A stretch of DNA of 64,000 nucleotides, from the NCBI GenBank assembly GCA_029721435.1, contig CM056588.1, positions 34,992,930-35,056,929 on the forward strand, written 5' to 3'. The position numbers were made by a program, and so were the translations under genes. Shown piece after piece: positions 55,754-64,000 of the stretch (its first letter is position 1; every line of letters begins with the position of its first letter). The notes beneath the pieces were generated by a model. That model saw only the letters and a list, made by a program, of their open reading frames with translations. It had not been told where the DNA came from and searched no databases. The stretch is from Gymnothorax reevesii (lineage: Eukaryota; Chordata; Actinopteri; Anguilliformes; Muraenidae).

Positions 55754-55969
55754 GAAAGTGTATGTAACAGTGTATCTAAATGAACATGAGCTCACCTTAC
55801 TTTTACATTGTTACTTCTGGTGTTAGCATTACAGTTAAACTTTGTGCCAGTTTTAGTGCATGATCACTATTTTTCTCATTTATTGCTAATTACAAATATT
55901 GTATTTCAAATTGTAAAATAAATTGGTCATGGCCCGAACATGTTTTGCCGCACATTAAAATTCAGCATG

Positions 55970-56122
55970 AAGCTGCTTTCACTCCGGACGCGAAACAGAT
56001 TTTTCACACGACAGATTACGTTCAAAGTCAATGCAAAGACGCACGCGAAATTCTTTGCATTGACTTTGAATTTAATCTGCCGTGTAAAAAAATTCATATA
56101 GCGTCTGATATGAAAGCAGCTT
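55970..56122. mobile_element. Palindromic MITE, same family as 11.1 kb
   Basis: The left half AAGCTGCTTTCACTCCGGAC is mirrored by the right end TGAAAGCAGCTT. Both halves contain TTCAAAGTCAATGCAAAG, so nearly the whole 153 bp folds on itself. The copy at 11124-11543 has the same ends. Confidence 0.78.
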
Positions 56123-56629
56123 AAGGGATGAGCAAATGAGCAATGTGTACATACACATGCTACTGAATATAGGATTGTGTCACAACCCTTGTGTCTGCCT
56201 GATTGGATCTGGCAGTCTGCGTGAGTTTGGCATTTAATTGGTTGATTGTCTCATTATTCCATCAGTACAATTAGTTGTAGCTACTGTCCTCTGTATATAG
56301 GTTGCTGGTTTTGTCTCAGTCGGGACTGGGCTTTCTTTGACTAACTCTAATGGTTTAATCTTAATTCTAGTTCTCCTCCGTGGTGTCTCTTCCAGGTATC
56401 TAAATTATTAGTGAGCAAATTATTAGGTACAGTGGGTTCTCATAGCGTTCTTCCATTTTCTCCTTACCCTCCTCATTATATACGCACCTCAGGGGCACAT
56501 TGTCTATCTTGCTGTTGGCTCCTCCTCTGCCCAGTTTGTAACAGGCTGGTAGAAGTTAGCATGTCCTTGCACTTCCGATATGAATCTGCTCCTTGGCTGG
56601 TCTGATGAGCTCTCTCTCTGTGTCTCAGG

Positions 56630-56715
56630 TCCTGTAGAGCACAGCCTGAGGTGTGACCCCAGAATGGCTCTCCTACCTCTCCTGGTGCTGGCCGCTGTGG
56701 CAGTGAGAGTACACG
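56630..56715 (+). CDS. First coding exon of a secreted or membrane protein (signal peptide)
   Basis: The exon begins after a polypyrimidine-rich acceptor (CTCTCTCTGTGTCTCAG) and carries a short 5' UTR. The ATG at 56664 lies in GACCCCAGAATGG. The coding part, 56664-56715, gives 17 codons plus one base: MALLPLLVLAAVAVRVH, completed to glycine in the next exon. It ends with a strong donor ACACG|GTGAGT at 56716. The hydrophobic core and small residues are a classic cleavable signal peptide. No downstream exon was recognised before 64000, so the first intron exceeds 7 kb. In human, UBL7 neighbours include the secreted-type gene SEMA7A, but 17 residues are too few to identify the gene. Confidence 0.6.
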
Positions 56716-57589
56716 GTGAGTACCATTCGTCCAGCGTCCCATCAGAGGAACCAAGCATCAGGAAGAAGCACAATCACGTCAAAGCAGTTTCTTACTTTAA
56801 TATGTTAACATGTCTGGTTTTTGAAGTTACACAGACTGGAAAACCCTCATCCTCCCGGGCTGTCTTACTGTAAAGGAGTTGGGTGTGGCTGCTTTGTTTA
56901 GTTGTCCTGATGCAACTCGGAGCGGAGAGTTTGGGGAATGACTTTCCACTGAGTCAGAGTTAGCGGTCTAGTCCGCCTCTCATGTTTGCCTCGGTCAAGG
57001 TTGGTGCAGAACAGCAAAGGAGGGGTTTGAATAGCTGACTGCGAGAGTCCAGAATTCAATCTGCTGCTCTCAGCAGTGACTAAACACAGAGCTGAGCTCA
57101 GACAATTGAGTTTACAGCCCCTGCTCCGGACACTGGTCTGTCTTTATTAGGGCCAGGCCGGCCAAGCTTAATGTGCTGTTTGGATTGGTCATTATGGCCT
57201 CTGCAGTGGTGGCTGGATTTTTCATTGGGCTCAGACTCAGGGGAAACTGCTCTCTATATAAGTTCTTTAGACGTCTTACCCATTTAGTTTCAAGTAATGA
57301 CTGCTACCCACATCTGGTAATGTGCTGACTTCTCCTAATATTGCTGTAACATAAGGTTAATACCCCTGCATACCATGGTTGTTACTTGTGTGGGTGTTTT
57401 CATATGTATACTCCATATATTCATGCTACATATTTATGATGTGTTTGTACTACAATGTACCTTACTAGGGTTTTACATCCATTTGAAAATGACATGGAAA
57501 AATATCTGGACCCATAACTTAATATTTTATAGGGCATACTTTTTAGGCAATCACACTTTTACTATTCTTAACCGGTAGTCTGGTCTGCT
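56716..57589 (+). other. Presumed first intron of the signal-peptide gene
   Basis: No second exon or repeat is recognised. The open frame through the donor (to 56873) is read-through of intron. Confidence 0.4.
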
Positions 57590-58170
57590 CTTCTTGAGAA
57601 AACTGCTCTAGTTCTGTCAGTTTTGATGGGTGTCTTTTCCCAAATGTTTCAGCTCTTTCCGCAGATGTTTGACTCTATGCAGTCCGCAGCAGAACAGTCC
57701 AATATTTTCTTCTCATCCATTTTTGGGTGTTTTGAGATGCACACTGTGGGTCTTTGACCTGTTGGAAGATCCATGTCCTGTGATCAAGACTGAGCTTTCT
57801 GACACTGGGCAGATAGTTTTGCTCAGAATGCCTTGATAATCTTCTGATTTCATGGTTTCTTGCGTAGATTAAAGGCATCTTGTGCCAGATTCAAAGTAGC
57901 CTCATAACATAACTGAATCTCCTTCATGTTTTTCAGTAGCATAGTCTTCTTTTCTTTGAGGGCTTCATTTTTTTCGTCTGGTAATATAAAGCTGATGGAG
58001 CTGGCTAAAGAGCTCCGGAAGTCCAAAAGACTTGGAGCTTGTCAGAATGCATTCTAGCAGCCTCCAGCCTTTTCTATGATTCTCTATCGAAAGCGATGTC
58101 TTTCTGGGTCTTTTTCCATGGTGCCCACTCTCATTCAATCAGTGATGGCTGGTGCGAGCAGACACTGTTG
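57590..58170 (-). mobile_element. Tc1-like transposon E, remnant
   Basis: On the minus strand, about 57675-57790 encodes LPSVRKLSLDHRTWIFQQ followed by QKWMRRKYWTVLL, matching the region around the second catalytic residue of Tc1-type transposases (the catalytic aspartate itself is altered: the block reads QQVKDPQ). Upstream, degraded blocks continue to about 58170. Terminal repeats are not recognised. This family differs from elements A-D. Confidence 0.72.
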
Positions 58171-58930
58171 TACCTTGATCTTGAAGGTTGTCTAGTATCT
58201 GCTTAGAAACTTTACATGACACTTTTACACCTTTGGAACTATCCCTTGTAGCGAGACACCAGAAAACTTAGTGCAGACTGGGTCGGAATCTGAGTGAAAA
58301 CTGATCTACTGGGTGCTAACTTTATCACACGTTCAAAACATAAAGGCACAATGATAGCACGCACCCTTATTAAACGCAGGAAAAAAAGCTTTTTGTCGAG
58401 CCGGCATAACCTCTTTAGTCGGGACTTTGGGGATACAGGAGGTGTGTATTTCTGGTGCTGACCGGATGATGCTGGATGATGCGCTCTTCGCCAGCTTCCT
58501 TACGACTGCTCAGTTCTCCCTTTTAGTCTGTGGTCAGCTCTGATTATCATGAGACACAGCTGTGTCATCTCATGAGCTCTTTTCCCAGGCCCGTCTAGCC
58601 TTACAGCTTGCAGCTGGTTGGACCTGTCCAGCTACATGCGAGTCTGGGGAGTGCTGAACGGGTGTTTCATTGGCTTTCCTGCCAATGTCTAGAGTGCTGT
58701 AGTTCTGCTCCGTGGTGGAAGCGAGGGGGAGGAGAATCAGCTGTTACGAGTCTGTTGACGTGGCTGAGGGGTGTGGCCTGCCTCGGATCGCCACACCCAC
58801 TGTTCAATCTTGGGTCGATGATCCACTTGCAGCCAGGTTCTGCCTACTTACTTACTTGTTGCAGACTGTCACATTGACCTTAAACTTGATATTTGCAACC
58901 ATGACCACAGATATAGATTAATATGTATAC
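58171..58930. other. Intronic or intergenic stretch
   Basis: No exon or repeat could be supported. Confidence 0.35.
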
Positions 58931-59065
58931 TTAGCACCATTAAAACACACGTGTGAGGTATCTTAGCACCATTAAAAATGCACGTGTGAGGTATCTTAAC
59001 GCCATTAAAACACATGCGTGAAGTATCTTGGCGCCTTTAGAAGCACACGCATGAGGTATCTCACT
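58931..59065. repeat. 32-bp minisatellite, four units
   Basis: TTAGCACCATTAAAA plus CACACGTGTGAGGTATC is repeated at 58931, 58963, 58996 and 59028, with changes in each copy. The CACGTGTG block contains an E-box-like CACGTG. Confidence 0.85.
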
Positions 59066-59639
59066 CATGGCTACCCTGGACGGGGTCGGGACAGTGCCTG
59101 CTTTCTGTTTGCAGACAAATAGCTGACCGGTGACAACACCAACGACATGCCTCCTCTCCATGGCAGAGACCTCCCCGTAACATACTAATGGCTTTTTCTC
59201 TCCGTGACATTTTCTTGAAGCCGTAGTATTTTTCTTTTTTTTTTGTTGGGTTGATATGCTCACAACCACACCCAAATGGACAAGTCAAGTGTCACTGTAC
59301 ACATCACAAACAGTGTTATGGAAGTACTCGGCACATGGCCTGTGTCAGGAATTACAATACCACGTGCTTTTCATTATTTCTACTCGTATATTATTGGAAG
59401 AGCAATTAAAACCAAATTTATTCTTGACTTTGCTACAAATACAGTACATGCATGCTTTTTTAATGGCGCTAAGTGTATTAATCACTGTTATCAATGATTC
59501 AGTTATAGGCTATCCAATTGGCGAATCTTCTTTGGCCAGACAGTGTATGTTTTAACTGGTAACAATTCTTTTAACCCTAGCTGATGCAGTTTGTATTTTC
59601 ACATTTACAAAAGATCTGTGTTAATGATGTATCCCACAG
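59066..59639. other. Intronic or intergenic stretch
   Basis: No gene recognised; overlapping short frames have no domain. Confidence 0.35.
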
Positions 59640-59910
59640 TTGTGGAAAAAATTTTATGGTGTTTCAGTAGGGGCAAATAACTGGCCTGAATCAAAAAAAC
59701 AAAAACAGCTGAGGAGATTGCTGACATCAAAAAAATTGGGCAAAGAATTGTCCAATGCCTTATTAACAGCTGGAAGAATAGTGGTGAACTGTCCACTTTG
59801 CAGAAGAAATGGGTCTGGAAAAAAATCAAGAATGATCGTGATCAGAAATCGCTATTATTATATCTCATCGTAAACAATCAATAAGAGAACTCTTGCCAAT
59901 GTTTAATTGT
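59640..59910 (+). mobile_element. Tc1-like transposon fragment G
   Basis: In shifting frames the plus strand reads GQRIVQCLINSWKNSGELS, then LQKKWVWKKIKNDRDQKS. This resembles the N-terminal DNA-binding part of a fish Tc1-type transposase. No ends or catalytic core are present. The assignment is moderate. Confidence 0.5.
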
Positions 59911-60148
59911 GTAAGTAAGGGCATTTCCACATGCATTGAATGTATATAATACAAATGTATTACTGATATAATAACAATTATTGTGACGATCTAAAGTGCA
60001 AAAAATCAGAAATTATGTTATTATGTGGTATTCTTTTTAATTGGCTCTTTCTCTTTATATTGATTTGTTTGTATATGAGTTTTTGCATTGGCAACATTTG
60101 ATCCAAACAACATGCTAATAAAGCCAGTGTGAATTGAATTGAATTTAT
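59911..60148 (+). mobile_element. Possible LINE 3' end
   Basis: The segment ends AATAAAGCCAGTGTGAATTGAATTGAATT; a polyadenylation-like AATAAA followed by a short (TTGAA)n tail is a common ending of fish LINE copies. There is no coding part, so the call is tentative. Confidence 0.3.
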
Positions 60149-60184
60149 AATTTACTTGAGGGGAAGAGGTAAAAAAGGGAGAGG

Positions 60185-60193
60185 GTGTGTGTT

Positions 60194-60227
<34 letters not shown>

Positions 60228-60240
60228 GGAGGGAGGGAGG

Positions 60241-60288
<48 letters not shown>

Positions 60289-60305
60289 GAGAGAGAGAAA
60301 GAGAA
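60185..60305. repeat. Compound (GT)n-(GA)n-(GGGA)n microsatellite
   Basis: A GT tract at about 60185-60209 passes directly into GA, then GGGA units at about 60226-60247, then GA again to 60305. One strand is almost pure purine for nearly 100 bp. Confidence 0.95.
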
Positions 60306-62164
60306 AGAATCTCCTGGTGCACTGTGGCCTCGGCCCTGAACAGAGCTGCATTATTAATACTCAGTATATCTGCTGGCAGAGCCACTCACTTCTGCTCTCC
60401 ACACAGTTTTCACTTCTCAAATATCTCCTTTAATAGCTGTACAGAGGCTCCTGTAGGTGATGCAACCATCGGGCCACATGACAGCAGCTCGGTGATTTTG
60501 AGATTTTGTCAACCACTCAATATGCTGACTTTAAGAAAAGACAATGTCCACTTTTATACTGCAAAAGGGGAAATTACTGCAAGTTATTTTTTGAATGATG
60601 TTCGCAGTGTAATTGCAGGAGTGAATGCTCATTAAGGTTATGTTTCCAGTCTTGACTGCACAGAAAGGCTCTGCAAGACCTGCTGCCTAAACTGTCAGGT
60701 GACTCAGTGTAGACTAGAAGCCCAAGAAAAAAGAAAATGTCTGCTTGTCCCAGTCAGAGTTTACCACGGAATACCCTTCTGTTCTGTTTTTAATTTTTTT
60801 CTAACTCACGAAAATTGATTCTTTGCGGGACGGATGTTTCTCTCCGTACAGAAATTGAAATTGGGGTTATTACCTTCGCTGATGCTCCTGCTAACTTGAT
60901 TGTGGCCAGTGGAGTATCATTTTAAAAATAATTGAGGGCAGCCTGTCTAAGATTCATTTTGTTGCACTGCCTGTGGAATGAGATAATGTGCGTGTTTATC
61001 TCTGCAGAGTGAACACTGACTCTCTACACCTTTAAAGGTGGAGTCAATACTGACACTGCTTCATGTTATTTCAACATGTCCTAAAAAGCCATTTTGCAGA
61101 GTACTGAAAAATGCGTGGCAGTAATGCACCGGGAGACTGTGGTACTTTTCAAGAGGTTCTTGAGACACAAGACTTTTATTTTTTTGGCCACAGTTGTGCA
61201 TTTTTAAAAAGTTTATGGTGTTTGATCTATGCTGGGACGGTGGTGTTGCGGAGAGAGTGATGCTTACTGGAGATTCATTTAAATTTACTGGGCGTAATGA
61301 GGTATGATGATCAACGGTCTTTAGCGAATATAAAATGAGACCACAGTCTGCATTCTTGTTCTCTAAAAGAGATGCTAAGTGATTCCTCTATCAGATTGAG
61401 TAAACACAGCCAAGGCCTTAACGTAAACCTTTTCTTTCGGTTGTGGTTTGTGAATGTTTACTGTCAACTCTAACCACAGCTGATGTCCTAACAACATGAG
61501 ATCCACTCTCCTCCCTCCTTTAGACTTCATTTCCTCTCCATCTCCCTCGCCCTTCTCTTATCGTCAAGCCTTTCCCCACCTGCTGCTTATCGCTCCACTG
61601 ACTCCAGTCCATTAGCAAGCTAATGACAGGATATGAGACAAGCCTCATCTGATAACGTCTGTTTGAGCAGAGGAAGAGATTGAGTGAGAGAGAAAGAGAG
61701 AGGAAAACCGTGTGAGAGGACTGGTTGAAGTATGATACGCCTTGAAAAAAACCCCACTGAAGCTAGTCTTGTGTACAATGAGTTTAGTCTTATTATATCT
61801 TCCAATATCTTTTGTATTCACTGTAGTTTATGTTGCAGCTATATCTCGTATTGCAGTTGTATCATGTACTCGCCAAACGTTCATTTTTTTGTGCTCAAGC
61901 TAATTCCTTGTATAAAAGCTATGTCTTTATATCTTGAGAACCAGCTATATCCTGTCTACTAGCTAATGCTAGCAATCTATTACTGTTAAATATAAATGTT
62001 AAATGTTTTTCTATTTTTGCACATTTATCACACTTAAATGTTTAAGATCATTAAAGTAATTTAATATTAACAAAAACGACCTGATTAAACGCAAATTGCA
62101 GTTTTGACTCCACAGCCCTTTATGGGCTGATGGGATATGGTTATACCCTGTGTCGCCTGGGCCG
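60306..62164. other. Intronic or intergenic stretch, no gene seen
   Basis: No exon, ORF with domain, or clear mobile element is recognised. Confidence 0.4.
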
Positions 62165-62605
62165 GCAGGCAGTGGCTCCATAATTTGTCCGGGTCATATC
62201 TCCAAAATTATTGGCCACAGGAGCTTCAAATTTGGTATGCAGGTTCTTTGTGAGGGATATGTGTGCAACATAAGGGGCATTAATGGATTTGACCTTTGAC
62301 CTTGGCACAGTGACCTTGAACTTAAAAATTTTGTCCGGGCCGTATTTTCAAAAGTATTGACCACCGCAGCTATAAATTTGATATGCAGGTTCCTTGTGAG
62401 GGTTATGTGAGCAAGGTAAGGGTCATTAATGGATTTGACCTTTGACTTTGGCACAGTGAACTTGAACTTGAAAATTTTGTCCCAGCCATATTGCCAAAAG
62501 TACTGACCACAGCAGCTCAGAATTTGACATGTGGATTCCTTGTGAGGAGTACATGTGCATCTTGGATTTGACTTTTGACTTTGGCATAGTGACCTGTGCC
62601 TTGCC
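62165..62605. repeat. AGGTCA/TGACCT-rich tandem repeat, about 147-bp period
   Basis: TTTGTCCGGGC-type blocks recur at about 62184, 62331 and 62477. Each unit then has a GCAGGTTC-TTGTGAGG block and TTTGACCTTTGACCTTGGCACAGTGACCTTGAAC-type text (given in parts: TTTGACCTTTGACC and CAGTGACCTTGAAC). There are about three units, diverged by roughly 15-20% by eye. Related loci are at 29.9-30.8 and 52.8-53.2 kb. Confidence 0.8.
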
Positions 62606-62699
62606 ATAGGTGTATGCCGCTATTTATTAACAATTAGTTGAGGGCTGTAGGCTTCTGTTGGCCCTCAGTGTCGGCTTGTTAAGTGATATTTTCCCTTAT

Positions 62700-63130
62700 T
62701 GACGGAAAAAAGCCATCCATCCCAACATGAAAGAATAATTGCCCCCTTAGTTGCCAAATCAGCCAATTAAACATATTTAAATGATAATTGGATTCAATTT
62801 CTTTAGGAACAACCAGCCACAATTACTGCCAGCCCTATTGAATCAAACATCACTTAAGAAGAACCTGAAATAGACAAAAAGCAGCAGATGATGTCGCAAT
62901 CCAAAGAAATTCAAGAACAGATGAGAAACAAAGTTGTAGACATCTATCAGTCTAGAAATGGCTACAAAGCCATTTCTAAGGCTGTGGGACTCTAGTGAAA
63001 CACAAATAGCGAAAACGTGGAACAGTGGTGAACCTTCCCAGGAATGACTGGTCCACCAAAATTCCTCCAAGAGGGCATTGATGACTCGTCCAGGGTGGTC
63101 ACAAAAAAAAACCTAGACTAACCTCTAAAG
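62700..63130 (+). mobile_element. Tc1-like transposon F, 5' fragment
   Basis: From about 62893 the plus strand encodes SKEIQEQMRNKVVDIYQSRN and then GYKAISKAVGL followed by a stop, the start of the paired-type DNA-binding domain of a Tc1 transposase. GTVVNLPRND.STKIPPRG-like text follows in other frames. The leader contains AATAATTGCCCCCTTAG at about 62733. Core and 3' end are missing. Confidence 0.68.
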
Positions 63131-63244
63131 GACTACAGGCATAAGTTTGGCTCATGTCAAATGTTAAGTGTTAAGGTCAGTGTTTGCAATTCCAAAATAA
63201 TAATAATAAAAAAACTGGGCAAAAATGGAATCCATGGGAGATCT

Positions 63245-63650
63245 ACCTGATGAATAATAATAATAATAATAATTCATCAATTTTATATAGCGCTTTTCTG
63301 CTTTCTGTGCACTCAAAGACGCTTTACAAGGATACATTATTCATTCACTCACACATTCACGCTCTGATGGTGGTAAACTATGTTTTTGTAGCCACTGCTG
63401 CCCTGGGGCAGACTGACGGAAGCGTGGCTGCCAGTATGCGCCTACGGCCCCTCCGACCACCACCAAACATTCACACACAGCCATATAGTATTCCTATATA
63501 TTGCATGATTGGTGGGTGGGGGAAGCCGGAGTACCCGGAGAAAACCCACGCGAATACGGGGAGAACATGCAAACTCCACACAGAAAGGCCCCAGGCCGGA
63601 TTCGAACCCACAACCTTCTTGCTGTGAGGCAGGAGCTTTTTCATGGGCAT
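63245..63650 (+). repeat. Dispersed fish repeat
   Basis: It begins after (AAT)n tracts (63197-63210 and about 63253-63272) with TTTATATAGCGCTTTTCTGC, passes CACTCAAAGACGCTTTACAAGG, and ends GAACATGCAAACTCCACACAG, then TTCGAACCCACAACCTTCTTGC and TGTGAGGC. Only parts up to 20 bases are diagnostic here. It is a well-known dispersed repeat in fish; it is non-coding and its class is not assigned. Confidence 0.6.
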
Positions 63651-64000
63651 GGATCCCCTTACCTCCGGTGTAAAGCAAAAAGCATTTAGCACAAAGAACA
63701 TCGTACCAACTGTCAAGCAGGAATAGTGGGGCATTTTTTTTTCACATGGGTGATAATAGGTTTTGAATAGCTGTAACTTCAGTAAATGAAATGATCAATT
63801 AAAAGCTGCATTTTGCATTTACTCACATTGTCTTTGTTGAATATTAAAACTAATAGGATAATGTGAAACATTTAAATATGCTAAATAAGCTAAAATAGAA
63901 GATATTGGTTAGGTTGTAAGTCCTCTCACAGGACTGTTGGCACAAATTTCAGAGCAAGAGCCAAAATCAGATGACAGATGAAGCTGAATGGGCTTCTCGG
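63651..64000. other. Intronic or intergenic stretch to window end
   Basis: No feature is recognised. Confidence 0.4.

Noticed and set aside
60156..60635. 159-codon frame rich in Arg/Glu
   Set aside because: Most of it is translation of the (GA)n/(GGGA)n microsatellite.
1..64000. A multi-gene defence or biosynthetic system
   Set aside because: There are no clustered co-directional genes. Apart from UBL7, the THAP gene and one signal-peptide exon, the coding-like sequence belongs to transposons.

Overview
The window looks like teleost fish chromosomal DNA: AT-rich, with intron-split genes that have GT-AG splice sites, no operons, many Tc1-like transposons with TA targets, hAT-type miniature elements with 8-bp target duplications, CA/TA/GA microsatellites, a tRNA-derived SINE and a Ty3/gypsy element of the kind first described in cod. 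There are no prokaryotic features. Species cannot be named from the sequence alone.

Layout. 1-14 kb is gene-poor and repeat-rich: an L2-type LINE 3' end (about 1.14-2.05 kb), a 45-bp minisatellite (5.48-6.53 kb), a 1.24-kb element with a perfect 8-bp duplication (7.74-8.98 kb), and a three-level transposon nest (10.78-11.87 kb). 14.1-21.4 kb is a 31-bp minisatellite split by a young, nearly complete Gmr1-like LTR retrotransposon (14702-21245) in which integrase lies upstream of reverse transcriptase; its 3' LTR carries a SINE. 21.9-29 kb holds a TTAA-flanked MITE and three neighbouring Tc1-like transposons, one almost intact. 29.9-30.8 kb is a degenerate repeat of about 140 bp full of AGGTCA boxes, seen again at 52.8 and 62.2 kb.

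Genes. The clearest host gene is UBL7 (ubiquitin-like 7) on the minus strand. All ten coding exons (38568 down to 31838) were assembled by eye into one 379-residue frame with GT-AG junctions. A non-coding first exon near 39.14-39.2 kb shares a short head-to-head promoter with a single-exon gene for a 286-residue THAP zinc-finger/coiled-coil protein (39350-40210, plus strand). At 56630-56715 (plus) is an exon encoding a signal peptide, apparently the first coding exon of a secreted or membrane protein that continues beyond the window.

Distal half. 41.97-45.30 kb is one transposon insertion containing three further elements, two of them foldback or palindromic. 46.3-46.8 kb carries two copies of a small inverted-repeat element with TTAGGG-like cores. 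The rest (48-64 kb) is intergenic or intronic sequence with decayed Tc1 copies, a small hAT MITE and microsatellites. The host genes probably act independently. The only visible regulatory link is the shared UBL7/THAP promoter, which carries a ZNF143/THAP11-type motif and an ETS-type motif.
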